A program made the position numbers and the translations under genes. The notes beneath the pieces are model-generated. The model was given only the letters and a program-made list of their open reading frames with translations. It did not search any database and was not told the origin of the DNA. Shown in pieces: positions 1-8,301 of a stretch of 37,205 nt of DNA (its first letter is position 1; every line of letters begins with the position of its first letter). The stretch spans positions 1-37,205 of the forward strand of contig NZAZ01000019.1 in assembly GCA_002686255.1 (NCBI GenBank), read 5' to 3'. The stretch is from Rhodospirillaceae bacterium. Its GTDB lineage: Bacteria; Pseudomonadota; Alphaproteobacteria; Rhodospirillales; Casp-alpha2.

Positions 1-124
1 GCCGCATCAACAGGCCGGACACATGGCAGCACCGACCAGCTCTGCATCACCGCCAAAAAATCCCTTGCCAACAGGGAGCCGTCCACACATGGCTATTAGC
101 GGACGTTTTGAGGTTCTTTGATTT

Positions 125-153
125 ATGTCCGCTTTACCCCCGAAAGCAGACAT
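125..153. repeat. Palindromic hairpin element (11-bp arms)
   Basis: ATGTCCGCTTT (125-135) and AAAGCAGACAT (143-153) form an inverted repeat with one mismatch around the 7-base loop ACCCCCG. From memory, near-identical palindromes are scattered between genes in many alphaproteobacteria and give rise to spurious predicted peptides beginning MSALPPKAD. That makes this more likely a dispersed non-coding repeat than the start of a gene. The hairpin is seen directly; membership of a repeat family is recollection. Confidence 0.55.
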
Positions 154-479
154 ACCTACCTTACTACGCAAAATGTTAGTCAATGCGCTCGGTGGTACAA
201 AATCAGAAAATTCTGCGTGTAAGGGCGCACCGGGACAAACGGGAGTGACGGGGGAGGAGGCTTCAAAAAGGTCTGTCCTACAGGAGCGTGGCGTAAATCA
301 ACGGCGTGACATAGACTTTTCCTCGCGGGTGTAGCTTTATATTTGTTTCACCCATAACAGCCTCCCAAAACGAAGCGTTAGTATAACGAACCGAGTGCTT
401 TTTTCGCATTGTGGACCGTTTAAGCCCGCTGTGGTGCATCTAGGGGCTTTGGCGGCTTGGGGGGGTGGTGAAATCGGCC

Positions 480-509
480 CTATCTGGTTGCTACTAGGTT
501 GCTAGATAG
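480..509. repeat. Short tandem repeat inside an inverted repeat
   Basis: GGTTGCTA occurs at 486-493 and again at 497-504, an 11-base period. The pair is bracketed by CTATCT (480-485) and AGATAG (504-509), which are exact inverted copies. It lies about 40 bases beyond the 3' end of tRNA-Pro. It could be part of that transcript's 3' processing or termination region; no function is proven. Confidence 0.35.
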
Positions 510-550
510 AAACAAGGGGCCAGCTAGTTTTGGCTAACCCTTTCAAATAA

Positions 551-627
551 TGGTCGGAGCGGCGGGATTTGAACCCGCGACCCCTACACCCCCAGTGTAG
601 TGCGCTACCAAGCTGCGCCACGCTCCG
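551..627 (-). tRNA. tRNA-Pro (anticodon GGG)
   Basis: Read on the minus strand this is a complete 77-base cloverleaf with the 3' CCA encoded (551-553). The acceptor stem CGGAGCG pairs with CGCTCCG, and the T arm contains GGTTCAAATCC. The anticodon stem CTACA/TGTAG encloses the loop CTGGGGG, placing anticodon GGG at 591-593. It reads CCC and CCU. It lies downstream of, and in the same orientation as, the ihfA-merR unit, but is probably transcribed on its own. Confidence 0.95.
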
Positions 628-747
628 TCCATGCCCCGGCCGGGCTCGGGCCCGGGACCGGCGCACTATACTGACGGCGTCCAATTCCGGCAAACATTTA
701 GGCCGGGCATTTAGGCGGTGAATGAAAGGTTGAAAATTTCGGCTCGT

Positions 748-1188
748 TTAAGCGTCGGCGCCGCGGAGCAGGGAGCGGATGTCTTCCAGTTCGCCGACCA
801 CGCCTTCAAGTTCGCCCTTCAGGGCCGCATCGCCGCCGCCGGCGCTTGCCGCGGGCTCCGGCGGCGAAGAAGCCGGGGCCTGTTCCGCCGAAGGGGGCTC
901 AAGCTTGCCTGAGCCTTCGCGCAGGAGCTTCTGCACCCCTTTGATGGTGTAGCCATCGGTATAAAGCAGGCTGCTGATGCTTCTCAGGAGGGTGACGTCC
1001 TCGGGCCGGTAATAGCGGCGCCCACCGCCCCGCTTCATGGGCCGGATAACGCTGAACTTGGTTTCCCAAAACCGGAGGACGTGCTGCGGCAGGTCCAGCT
1101 CGGCGGCGACTTCGCTGATGGTGCGGAATGCGGAGGCGGATTTTCGGCCGCGTCCGGCGGCGGCGGGATTGTCGCCCGTTTCGGTCAT
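748..1188 (-). CDS. MerR-family transcriptional regulator (ihfA-linked)
   Basis: 146 residues. A MerR-type winged helix-turn-helix occupies about residues 22-90 ([20 protein letters not shown], then a [12 protein letters not shown] wing). The rest is a low-complexity Pro/Ala/Glu/Gly linker and a short acidic C-terminal helix. There is no cysteine metal site or recognisable effector domain, so it is not a metal-sensing MerR. Many alphaproteobacteria keep a MerR-like gene directly behind ihfA, as here with a 3-base gap. Its target is not indicated by the sequence; regulation of its own operon or of envelope-lipid genes is only a guess from position. Confidence 0.85.
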   Translation of the reverse strand: MTETGDNPAAAGRGRKSASAFRTISEVAAELDLPQHVLRFWETKFSVIRPMKRGGGRRYYRPEDVTLLRSISSLLYTDGYTIKGVQKLLREGSGKLEPPSAEQAPASSPPEPAASAGGGDAALKGELEGVVGELEDIRSLLRGADA

Positions 1189-1191
1189 GTC

Positions 1192-1518
1192 CTAGGAGGG
1201 AATTTCCGGGGGCGTCCCCGGGGTCATTCGCTCGTTGATCCGGCTTTTCAGGACCTGCGAGGGACGGAACACCAATACCTTGCGCGGCAGGATCGGAACC
1301 TCTTCGCCGGTCTTCGGGTTACGGCCGATGCGCTGGCCCTTTTGGCGGACCGAGAAACTGCCGAAGGATGAAATCTTCACCGTTTCGCCGCGGGCCAAGG
1401 CGGTCGACATTTCGGAGAGGACGGATTCAAGGAGTTCGGCGGATTCGTTTCTCGACAGGCCGACTTCCTGGTAGACGGCCTCGCCCAATTGCGCGCGCGT
1501 TATCGCTTTCCCAACCAT
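1192..1518 (-). CDS. ihfA: Integration host factor alpha subunit
   Basis: 108 residues, the usual size of IHF-alpha. It is a DNABII-family fold: N-terminal helices, the beta-arm segment around [12 protein letters not shown] (about 64-75) with the proline that intercalates and bends DNA, and the C-terminal helix after [12 protein letters not shown]. It pairs with IHF-beta (not in this window) to bend DNA in replication, recombination and promoter architecture. The start ATG at 1516-1518 yields a standard [12 protein letters not shown]-terminus. It sits 88 bases downstream of fabH and just upstream of the merR gene, a common alphaproteobacterial arrangement. HU is the alternative, but this neighbourhood and the sequence favour IHF-alpha. 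Confidence 0.93.
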   Translation of the reverse strand: MVGKAITRAQLGEAVYQEVGLSRNESAELLESVLSEMSTALARGETVKISSFGSFSVRQKGQRIGRNPKTGEEVPILPRKVLVFRPSQVLKSRINERMTPGTPPEIPS

Positions 1519-1606
1519 GCCCGTCGAGCCCCCTATTGATTTATCGACCCAAGCGTATCGTTACGGGAGAAATACGTCAATATCAAAGGGTTGTAGGAAA
1601 CGCCCT

Positions 1607-2605
1607 TTACCAGCGCACCAGGCCGGCGGCCCAGGTCAGGCCGCCGCCCATGGCTTCCATGAGCACAAGGTTGCCCCGCTTGATGCGGCCGTCGCGGACG
1701 GCTTCGTCCAGCGCCAGCGGGATGGAAGCGGCCGACGTGTTTGCGTGGCGATCGACGGTAACGACCATTTTTTCTTCCGCCAGGCCCAGCTTCTTGGCGG
1801 TGCCGTCGAGAATGCGCTTGTTGGCCTGATGGGGGACCATCCAATCGATGTCTTCCGGCGCCAGCCCGTTGGCTTCGAGGGCTTCGCCGACGATGGCCGC
1901 CAGATTGATGACGGCGTGGCGGAAGACCTCGCGGCCGACCATGCGCACGTGACCGACGGTCTGGGTCGAAGACGGCCCGCCGTCCACGTACAGCAGATCA
2001 TTGGTGGAACCGTCCGAATGCAGATGCGTCGACAAGACGCCGCGGCCCCGGTTATGGCCGGTTTCGCCGACATTGGCGTCGGGGTTCCCTTTCCCGGCCC
2101 TCAGCACCACCGCGCCGGCCCCGTCGCCGAACAGCACGCAGGTCGAGCGGTCCTCCCAATCGAGGATGCGCGAGAACGTCTCGGCGCCGATCAGGAGGAT
2201 GGTCTTGCTTTGCCCGGACTTGATGAAATTGTCGGCAATCGCCAAACCATAGACGAAGCCCGAACACACCGCCTGAACGTCGAAGGCGGCGCCGTTGACC
2301 ATGCCGAGCTGGTTCTGGACCTTGGTCGCCGTCGCCGGAAAAGTGTTGTCCGGCGTCGTCGTCGCCAGGATCAGCAAATCGACCTCGGCCACCGGGACGC
2401 CGGCGTCATCGAGGGCGCGTTCCGCCGCCTTGAGGGCCAGGTCCGACGTCAATTCGCCATCCGCCGCCAAATGGCGCTGGCGGATGCCGGTCCTGGAGAA
2501 GATCCACTCGTCGGTGGTATCGATCTTGGCCGAAAGCTCGGCGTTGGTGACCACCCGTTCAGGGAGATAAGAGCCGCAGCCGATGATTTCAGAACGGAAA
2601 CTCAT
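1607..2605 (-). CDS. fabH: 3-oxoacyl-[acyl-carrier-protein] synthase III
   Basis: 332 residues, full length for KAS III. It condenses an acyl-CoA primer (typically acetyl-CoA) with malonyl-ACP to start type II fatty-acid synthesis in the cytosol. The catalytic triad is visible: Cys114 in [10 protein letters not shown], His259 in VPHQANKR and Asn289 in HANTSAAS. The C-terminal [13 protein letters not shown] is typical. The start overlaps the plsX stop by 4 bases (ATGA type), implying translational coupling with plsX. The plus strand carries a long open frame across this gene that is only a codon-bias shadow. Confidence 0.97.
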   Translation of the reverse strand: MSFRSEIIGCGSYLPERVVTNAELSAKIDTTDEWIFSRTGIRQRHLAADGELTSDLALKAAERALDDAGVPVAEVDLLILATTTPDNTFPATATKVQNQLGMVNGAAFDVQAVCSGFVYGLAIADNFIKSGQSKTILLIGAETFSRILDWEDRSTCVLFGDGAGAVVLRAGKGNPDANVGETGHNRGRGVLSTHLHSDGSTNDLLYVDGGPSSTQTVGHVRMVGREVFRHAVINLAAIVGEALEANGLAPEDIDWMVPHQANKRILDGTAKKLGLAEEKMVVTVDRHANTSAASIPLALDEAVRDGRIKRGNLVLMEAMGGGLTWAAGLVRW

Positions 2606-3663
2606 TCGCCGCCCACGACCCTTTTTAAGTCCGGCGCGTGGCCGGAAAGCTGCTCGTAGTCTTCCTTGATGTGCTCGTTGAAGGAGTTTTCGATCAATTC
2701 GACGGCGACATGGATGGCGTTGGCGAACCCGATGGCGTCGGTGCTGCCGTGGCTTTTGATGCAGATGCCGTTAAGGCCCAGGAACATGGCGCCGTTGTAG
2801 CGCCGGGGGTCGATCCGCATTTTGAATTTCTTCAAGGCGGGCCGGGCCAGGAAGGCCCCAAGCATGGCCATCGGCGATTCCGTCAGAGCCTGCTTCAGGA
2901 AATCGCCGAACAGGTTGGCCGTGCCTTCGGCGGTCTTCAACGCGATATTTCCCGTGAAGCCGTCGGTGACCACCACGTCGACGGTGCCGGCGCCGATGTC
3001 GTCGCCTTCGACGAACCCGTAAAACTTGATCGGCAAGGACGAATCCTGAAGGATGGTGGCGGCCTTTTGCACCGCTTCGTTGCCTTTCAGGTTCTCGGCG
3101 CCGATGTTGAGAATACCGATGGAAGGCTGGTCCAACCCCAGCACGTTGCGGGCGAAGACCTCTCCCATGACTGCGAACTGCACCAGGTTGTCGGCGTCGC
3201 AATCGACGTTGGCGCCAAGGTCTAGCATCACGCTCTCGCCGCGCCGGGTCGGGTAATATGCGGCGATGGCCGGGCGGCCGATCCCCGGCAGGGTCTTGAG
3301 CACGAACTTCGCCATCGCCATCAAGGCCCCGGTGTTGCCGGCCGAAATCACGCCGGCGGTTTCGCCGCCGCTGACGGCGTTGATGGCCAGGCGCATGGAC
3401 GAGTTCCGGCCCGCCCTGAGCGCGACGCCGGCTTTTTCCTCGTTCGAGATCACGTCCTCGGTGTGGCGGATTTCCGACACCTGGGCCACCTTGGGATGGC
3501 TTTCCAGAAGCGGCGACAGCTTCGCTTCGTCCCCGAAAAGCAGAAACTTTACCTGCCGCGGGCCTTCCAGCGAAGCCTCGATGCCTTCGACGACCATGCC
3601 GGGCGCCTTGTCGCCGCCCATGGCGTCGATGGAAAGCGTCAGGGGCTCTGTCAATGGGGCCAT
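2602..3663 (-). CDS. plsX: Phosphate acyltransferase PlsX
   Basis: 353 residues. It converts acyl-ACP plus phosphate to acyl-phosphate, the donor used by PlsY in the first step of phospholipid synthesis; it is a peripheral membrane enzyme. Family marks include the N-terminal [17 protein letters not shown], the central [14 protein letters not shown] and [13 protein letters not shown] segments, and [13 protein letters not shown] near residue 235. It overlaps fabH by 4 bases at its 3' end and follows rpmF by 51 bases, so membrane-lipid initiation genes are expressed together with L32. Confidence 0.97.
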   Translation of the reverse strand: MAPLTEPLTLSIDAMGGDKAPGMVVEGIEASLEGPRQVKFLLFGDEAKLSPLLESHPKVAQVSEIRHTEDVISNEEKAGVALRAGRNSSMRLAINAVSGGETAGVISAGNTGALMAMAKFVLKTLPGIGRPAIAAYYPTRRGESVMLDLGANVDCDADNLVQFAVMGEVFARNVLGLDQPSIGILNIGAENLKGNEAVQKAATILQDSSLPIKFYGFVEGDDIGAGTVDVVVTDGFTGNIALKTAEGTANLFGDFLKQALTESPMAMLGAFLARPALKKFKMRIDPRRYNGAMFLGLNGICIKSHGSTDAIGFANAIHVAVELIENSFNEHIKEDYEQLSGHAPDLKRVVGGE

Positions 3664-3714
3664 CCTTGGGGCCGGTAAATGGGGATTAACTTTTGGCCCG
3701 CACTAAAAAAGACG

Positions 3715-3900
3715 TCAGGCGGTATCCCTGGCTTCCATGACTTCGCGGCCTTTATATGTACCACAGGACTCGCAGACATGATGGGGGCGCTTCAACTCAC
3801 CACAGTTGGGGCATTCTTCGTAAACGGAAGAACCAAGGGAATCGTGTGCACGGCGCATATCGCGGCGTGATTTCGAAACCTTCTTTTTAGGGACTGCCAT
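3715..3900 (-). CDS. rpmF: 50S ribosomal protein L32
   Basis: 61 residues. The N-terminus [20 protein letters not shown] is the diagnostic L32 start. A zinc-ribbon follows with four cysteines at 30, 33, 43 and 46 (CPNC and CESC), so this is the zinc-binding (C+) form rather than the cysteine-free paralogue induced under zinc limitation. It lies between the DUF177 gene and plsX, the widely conserved order. Confidence 0.97.
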   Translation of the reverse strand: MAVPKKKVSKSRRDMRRAHDSLGSSVYEECPNCGELKRPHHVCESCGTYKGREVMEARDTA

Positions 3901-3985
3901 CGTTAGATACCTCGTTCGATGCGCCTTCGCAGGCGTGCGCCTACTTAAACCGATTACCCCCCCTGGGGCAAGAAACTTACAAGGG

Positions 3986-4537
3986 TTATTTCAGTTTCTT
4001 CCTAAGCTTGGCCAGGGCGGCGAAAGGACCACCCCGGGATTCGATTTTTTCACCGTCGTCGGGGTCCGTCGAATAATCGGCGAAAGACAGTTCGGGATTG
4101 CGCGGAAACGGGTCGATTTCAAGCGCCAATTGTTCGGCCACCGCCTCGCCGACGTCGATTTTCCCCTCTGGGGCCGCTTCCGGGGGGTCTTCGGCGTCGA
4201 TTTCGATATTTCCGTCGTCTTCCCGGTCCGCCGGTTCCGGGGCGGTGTCGTAAAGGCGCTCGAAGGAGCCCTCCAGCGTGGCTTCCATCGGTTCATGGGA
4301 AACCACGCATGTTTGAACGATTCCGGCCCTAAAGGCCCCTTCCAGCCGGACCAGGGCGCGCCCTTCCCGGGGTGTCAGGCGAAGGGCCGCCGTCAGGCTG
4401 TCGAGGCCGGCGAGTCCGAACCGTTCCGCCAACAATGACCGTTCGCTTTCATCGGCTTCGATGTCGAGGGACGAGCCGCCTTCGTCCAGGGCCTCGGCCA
4501 GGACGATGCGGGAAAATTCGGGCACCGGTGGGGTCAT
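3986..4537 (-). CDS. DUF177 / YceD-family protein
   Basis: 183 residues. Members of this family lie upstream of rpmF in most bacteria; the E. coli member YceD is linked to 23S rRNA accumulation. The segment [20 protein letters not shown] (about 76-95) is the conserved core. It is followed by a very acidic stretch (about 99-128) and then [20 protein letters not shown], the second conserved block. Only one Cys of the cysteine pair found in other members remains. The start ATG overlaps the stop of the upstream bc1 chaperone gene by 4 bases. The assignment rests on both sequence and context. Confidence 0.88.
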   Translation of the reverse strand: MTPPVPEFSRIVLAEALDEGGSSLDIEADESERSLLAERFGLAGLDSLTAALRLTPREGRALVRLEGAFRAGIVQTCVVSHEPMEATLEGSFERLYDTAPEPADREDDGNIEIDAEDPPEAAPEGKIDVGEAVAEQLALEIDPFPRNPELSFADYSTDPDDGEKIESRGGPFAALAKLRKKLK

Positions 4538-5109
4538 TCCTGGTTTTCCTTCCCGAGTCCTGGTTTTCCGGGATCCGCTGGGGCGGGGCCGAAATCAAGC
4601 TTGCCGGCCAACAGCCTGTCGGTGTCCATATCGTCCAGACGGGCGGCCTCGCGGCGCATGTAATCGGAGACGGTGGATAGCTGGGAATCATCTGGTTCCG
4701 TCTTGCGGTAAAGGTTGCGCCCAAGCGAATCGACAAGCGTCGTCTCGTCGTCCGCCAGGCCGTCCTCATAGGCCTGGATGCGCCCGTAAAAAGCCGCCGC
4801 CATGCCCTTGACGCGCTTTCCCACGGCCAGATCGCCGAGGCCCATTTCACGGAGGTTCTGATCCATGTCGGCAAACATCAAATCGAAGAAGGCCTGACCC
4901 AGGTCCGCCGTCAGATCATGGTCCCGCTTGATCCGCCTAAGCAACAGAAAGGCGTGCAGCAGGATCATGTCAAAACGCCCGTCGGCGGTATCCGGCACCC
5001 CACAGTAAAGATAAAATCCCGGCTGACGCGCCTGTTTGACCACGGAAACGTAAAGCCTGCGGGCGGCGTCGTCCCTGGGTCCGGAACTGAAAAATTCCTT
5101 CAGTTTCAT
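4534..5109 (-). CDS. Ubiquinol-cytochrome c chaperone (CBP3/UQCC1-like)
   Basis: 191 residues from ATG 5107-5109 (MKLKEFFSSGPRDDAARRLY). The frame is open further upstream to 5502, but that part antisense-overlaps bamE and lacks family character, so I reject it. The family assists assembly or translation of cytochrome b for complex III; bacterial homologues are typical of alphaproteobacteria. Recognisable parts are RRLYVSVVKQARQPGFYLYCGVPDTADGRFDM (split here: VVKQARQPGFY, then GVPDTADGRFDMILLHAFLL) and the acidic FDLMFADMDQNLREMGLGD. It leads the minus-strand unit and shares a divergent intergenic region with bamE. Confidence 0.88.
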   Translation of the reverse strand: MKLKEFFSSGPRDDAARRLYVSVVKQARQPGFYLYCGVPDTADGRFDMILLHAFLLLRRIKRDHDLTADLGQAFFDLMFADMDQNLREMGLGDLAVGKRVKGMAAAFYGRIQAYEDGLADDETTLVDSLGRNLYRKTEPDDSQLSTVSDYMRREAARLDDMDTDRLLAGKLDFGPAPADPGKPGLGKENQE

Positions 5110-5177
5110 CGAATTTCCAAAACGGTAAGCGTGGAACCCTGCAAACCAATGGGTTATCAAAGGCCATGAGGGCGTAA

Positions 5178-5206
5178 TTGACAATTGGCGTTTTGAGGTG
5201 CAATTT
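5178..5206 (+). promoter_or_regulatory. Candidate sigma-70-type promoter for bamE
   Basis: A perfect TTGACA lies at 5178-5183. At 17 bases spacing the -10 position reads CAATTT (5201-5206), a poor match. It is within the 166-base gap between the two divergent genes and about 70 bases before the bamE start. The -35 element is convincing, the -10 is not. Confidence 0.3.
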
Positions 5207-5275
5207 CCTCTCAAAGCCAGACACCCGACCGCCACCGGGCGGAAGCACCAGTTCTTTTCGGTGTGGAGAGAGTGG

Positions 5276-5782
5276 ATGCCGGTGAAAAAGTTCCTGTTTA
5301 TGAAATCTTGCGGCCCGTCTTGGGCGATTGTTCTCTGCGCCGTGGCCTTGGGGCTTTCGGGCTGTGCGTCGCGCCTGGATACCCGGGGCAACCTTATCGA
5401 TCCTGACAAGGTTTTGGAAATCCAGCCCGGCGAACTGACCCGTGATGAAGTTGTGGAAATCCTCGGGTCGCCGTCCTCCATTACCGCCTTCGGCAGTGAC
5501 ACTTGGTATTACATCGCTCAGCGCACCGAAACATTTGCGTTTTTTGCCCCCAAAGTGACGGAAAGACAAGTCCTGGTGGTGAAATTCTCCAACGACGGCA
5601 AGGTCACGGCGGTCGAAGCGGTGGGCCTGGAACAAGGCAAGGAAATCGTTCCGGTGGACCGAAAAACGCCGACCCACGGCAACAAAATGACCGTTCTTGA
5701 GCAGATCGTCGGCAATCTCGGGCGGTTCAGGAGCAAGGCTTCTGAAAACGCCGAAAAAGAAAGGGAGGACGAAGGGTATTAG
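5276..5782 (+). CDS. bamE: BamE-type outer-membrane assembly lipoprotein (SmpA/OmlA)
   Basis: 168 residues from ATG 5276, chosen because GGAGAG stands at 5265-5270 just upstream; an in-frame ATG at 5198 is also possible but would put 26 extra residues before the signal peptide. A basic N-terminus and hydrophobic stretch (about 14-28) lead to the lipobox LSGC with Cys30 as lipidation site. The SmpA/OmlA fold follows: DKVLEIQPGELTRDEVVEIL, LGSPSSITAFGSDTWYYI and a strand with VVKFSNDGKV. It acts in the periplasm as an accessory of the BamA beta-barrel insertase. Divergence from the cytochrome-bc1 chaperone gene is common in alphaproteobacteria. Confidence 0.88.
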   Translation: MPVKKFLFMKSCGPSWAIVLCAVALGLSGCASRLDTRGNLIDPDKVLEIQPGELTRDEVVEILGSPSSITAFGSDTWYYIAQRTETFAFFAPKVTERQVLVVKFSNDGKVTAVEAVGLEQGKEIVPVDRKTPTHGNKMTVLEQIVGNLGRFRSKASENAEKEREDEGY

Positions 5783-5819
5783 CCTGCGGCGTTTTTGGGT
5801 TCCCTCGCCGTCAGCCTAA
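5779..5819. terminator. Shared convergent hairpin between bamE and hppA
   Basis: TTAGCCTGCGGCG (5779-5791) and CGCCGTCAGCCTAA (5806-5819) are inverted copies with one mismatch and one bulge, closing a 14-base loop. The hairpin contains the stop codons of both converging genes. A T5 run directly follows the left arm on the plus strand. It probably terminates or stabilises both transcripts; efficiency as an intrinsic terminator is uncertain because no T-run follows the full hairpin. Confidence 0.5.
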
Positions 5820-7909
5820 ACCAGGATCGCCAACAGCAAAATGGCGACGATGTTGATGATCTTGATCATCGGGTTGACCGCCGGTCCCGCCGTGTCCTTA
5901 TAGGGATCGCCGACCGTATCGCCGGTGATGGCGGCTTTATGGGCTTCCGACCCCTTGCCGCCGAGATTGCCGTCCTCGATGAATTTTTTCGCGTTGTCCC
6001 AGGCGCCGCCGCCCGAGGTCATCGAAATGGCCACGAAAAGCCCGGTGACGATGGTCCCCATCAGCATCGCGCCAAGCGCCGAAAACGCCGCCGCCTGGCC
6101 GGCGATGAGGTTGATGACCGCATATATGACGATCGGCGCCAACACCGGCAGCATGCTGGGCAACATCATTTCCTTGATCGCCGTCTTGGTCAAAAGGTCG
6201 ACGCAAGTGGCGTAATCCGGCTTTCCGGTGCCTTCCATGATGCCCTGAATTTCCCTGAACTGGCGGCGCACCTCGATGACCACCTGGGCGCCGGCGCGGC
6301 CGACCGCCATCATGCCCAGGGCGCCGAACAGGAACGGCAGCAACCCGCCGATGAACAACCCGATGACCACATAGGGGTTTTGCAGGTTGAAGTCGACCGT
6401 CAGTTTCGGGAAGTAATGCGACAGTTCCTCGGTATAGGCGGCGAATAAAACCAGCGCCGCCAATCCGGCGGAGCCGATGGCGTAACCCTTGGTTACCGCC
6501 TTGGTGGTGTTGCCGACCGCATCCAGGGCATCGGTGGTCTTGCGGACTTCTTCGGGCAGTTCCGCCATTTCGGCGATGCCGCCGGCGTTGTCGGTAACCG
6601 GGCCGAAGGCATCCAGGGCGACGACTATTCCGGCCAGCGCCAGCATGGTGGTGGCGGCGACCGCCAGCCCGAAAAGCCCGGCGCTGATATAGGCAATGAT
6701 AATACCGCCGCATATCACAACCACCGGCAGCGCGGTGGCTTCCATGGACACCGCCAGGCCCTGGATGATGTTGGTGCCGTGGCCCGTGTTCGAGGCCTTG
6801 GCGATGCTTTGCACCGGGCGGTGTTCGGTGCCGGTGTAGTATTCGGTGATCCAGACGATCAGCCCGGTGACGCCGAGACCGGTGAGTGAAGAGATGTAAA
6901 TCTGGGTGCCGGTGATCGTGCGCCCGGCCATGTCGAAACCGGTCTTCCAACCGATAATCATCGACACCACGCCGCCGATCAGGACCGCCGAAATCACGGC
7001 GCTGGCGATAAAGCCCTTGTAAAGGGCTCCCATGATGTTCTGGCTCGCGCCCAGCTTGACGAAAAATGTGGCCGCCACCGAGCCGACGATGCACACCGCG
7101 CCGACCACCAGCGGAAAGGTCATCATCAGCTCCTGGGCCGGGCCGGTGAACAGGATCGAGCCCAGCAGTATGGTCGCGACTATGGTCACCGCGTAGGTTT
7201 CGAAAAGGTCCGCCGCCATGCCGGCGCAATCGCCCACATTGTCGCCGACGTTATCGGCGATGACCGCTGGGTTGCGGGGGTCGTCTTCGGGAATCCCGGC
7301 TTCGATCTTACCCACCAGGTCGGCGCCGACGTCGGCGCCCTTGGTGAAAATGCCGCCGCCCAAGCGCGCGAAAATGGAAATCAGCGAGGCGCCGAACCCA
7401 AGCGCCACTAGGGCTTCGAGGATTTGACGGAGCCCTTCAGGCGAACCGGGATCGCCGATGGCGCGAAGGATGATGTAATAGCCGGTAACCCCCAAAAGCG
7501 CCAAGCCGACCACCAGCATGCCGGTGACGGCGCCGGACTTGAAGGCGATCGCCAGCCCGCCATCGAGTCCCGAGGAGCGGGCCGCTTCGGCGGTCCGCAC
7601 GTTGGCGCGGACGGAAACGTTCATGCCGATATAGCCGGTCAAACCCGAAAGCACGGCGCCGATGAAATAGCCGATGGCGACCTTGAGGCCCAAGGCAAGG
7701 CCCAAAAGGACGCCGATCACCAATCCGGCGGCGGCAATGGCCTTGTATTGCCTGTTGAGATAGGCGTTGGCGCCTACCTGGATGGCGACGGCGATTTCCT
7801 GCATCCGGTCCGTGCCGGCCGGCGCCGCCAGCACCGATCGGATGGCGTAAACGCCGTATAACAGGGCCAAAAAACCGCAACCGAATACCAAAAAAAACAC
7901 GTTCGACAT
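5816..7909 (-). CDS. hppA: Proton-translocating pyrophosphatase, K+-independent type
   Basis: 697 residues, about 16 membrane helices. It couples hydrolysis of pyrophosphate to proton export across the inner membrane. The PPi/Mg site is seen in [13 protein letters not shown] and the following aspartate-rich [20 protein letters not shown], and in the C-terminal [14 protein letters not shown] and [19 protein letters not shown]. The K+-dependence site reads [10 protein letters not shown] with Lys470 and Thr473, the pair diagnostic of K+-independent, H+-pumping enzymes (K+-dependent ones have Ala and Gly/Ala). It is the last gene of the rpiB-to-hppA set but separated from thiL by about 390 bases, so it may have its own promoter. 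Confidence 0.97.
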   Translation of the reverse strand: MSNVFFLVFGCGFLALLYGVYAIRSVLAAPAGTDRMQEIAVAIQVGANAYLNRQYKAIAAAGLVIGVLLGLALGLKVAIGYFIGAVLSGLTGYIGMNVSVRANVRTAEAARSSGLDGGLAIAFKSGAVTGMLVVGLALLGVTGYYIILRAIGDPGSPEGLRQILEALVALGFGASLISIFARLGGGIFTKGADVGADLVGKIEAGIPEDDPRNPAVIADNVGDNVGDCAGMAADLFETYAVTIVATILLGSILFTGPAQELMMTFPLVVGAVCIVGSVAATFFVKLGASQNIMGALYKGFIASAVISAVLIGGVVSMIIGWKTGFDMAGRTITGTQIYISSLTGLGVTGLIVWITEYYTGTEHRPVQSIAKASNTGHGTNIIQGLAVSMEATALPVVVICGGIIIAYISAGLFGLAVAATTMLALAGIVVALDAFGPVTDNAGGIAEMAELPEEVRKTTDALDAVGNTTKAVTKGYAIGSAGLAALVLFAAYTEELSHYFPKLTVDFNLQNPYVVIGLFIGGLLPFLFGALGMMAVGRAGAQVVIEVRRQFREIQGIMEGTGKPDYATCVDLLTKTAIKEMMLPSMLPVLAPIVIYAVINLIAGQAAAFSALGAMLMGTIVTGLFVAISMTSGGGAWDNAKKFIEDGNLGGKGSEAHKAAITGDTVGDPYKDTAGPAVNPMIKIINIVAILLLAILV

Positions 7910-8106
7910 ACCTGCAAGAACCCTTTTTTAAATGTGGCGCGGCATTGATGTGTTTTCCGCCGGCCTAATCGGCTTCGCTTGGCGCCGAATGAAAGGCCGT
8001 CATTGGCAGGACGGCCGTGAACCTTTCCAGAAATTCGCCGGGAAAATGCCAGATGCAACCGTATAAAGCAACAGCCCATAAAGCCGACCCCAAGGGCGGC
8101 GCGTCC

Positions 8107-8289
8107 TCAACGCGGCTGGTCGATGACCGACGGCACCAAAACTTTTTCTATCAGCCCCTTGCCGGCGACCTTGCCGCTGATGAGTTGCAGGCGCCGCTTG
8201 ATGATCGGGACATCGATGCGTTCCTTGGCCTTCAGCAGCCGCGGAATTATCCCGGCTTGGGGCCTTTTGAAAATGACTGAATTGCGAAT
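8107..8289 (-). CDS. Coding-like 60-codon frame behind thiL, no standard start
   Basis: Directly after the thiL stop, in the same reading frame, an open stretch runs to a TGA at 8107-8109. Its translation looks like real protein, rich in Ile/Lys/Arg/Leu (FKRPQAGIIPRLLKAKERID, then VPIIKRRLQLISGKVAGKG, then LIEKVLVPSVIDQPR) and low in the Arg/Pro/Ala noise of the other frames. No ATG, GTG or TTG precedes this sequence; the first plausible initiator is ATT at 8287-8289, giving 60 residues, with no evident ribosome-binding site. I do not recognise the family. It could be a real small gene with a rare start, a readthrough extension of ThiL, or a gene remnant. Confidence 0.35.
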   Translation of the reverse strand: MRNSVIFKRPQAGIIPRLLKAKERIDVPIIKRRLQLISGKVAGKGLIEKVLVPSVIDQPR

Positions 8290-8301
8290 GCCGGGGGGCG
8301 G

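Larger units (their letters stand above)
1..550. other. Gene-poor leading region
   Basis: I see no supported gene here. A plus-strand frame is open from base 1 to a TAG near 109-111 and could be the tail of something upstream, but its residues match no family I know. A 69-codon frame at 125-334 starts inside a hairpin repeat and has no family features. The stretch contains the hairpin at 125-153 and a short tandem/inverted repeat at 480-509, described separately. Its A+T content is higher than in the operons to the right. Confidence 0.5.

Noticed and set aside
125..334. 69-codon plus-strand frame beginning MSALPPKAD
   Set aside because: It starts inside a palindromic repeat, has no family features and lacks a ribosome-binding site; this peptide start is typical of spurious predictions.
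1..627. Integrated element at the tRNA-Pro 3' end
   Set aside because: No duplicate of the tRNA 3' end, integrase or phage gene is visible in the adjoining sequence.
1517..2659. 380-codon plus-strand open frame opposite fabH
   Set aside because: It is antisense to an intact fabH with all catalytic residues; the frame stays open because of GC-rich codon bias.
5110..5502. N-terminal extension of the bc1 chaperone gene
   Set aside because: It runs antisense through bamE and shows no family similarity; the proper start MKLKEFF is at 5109.
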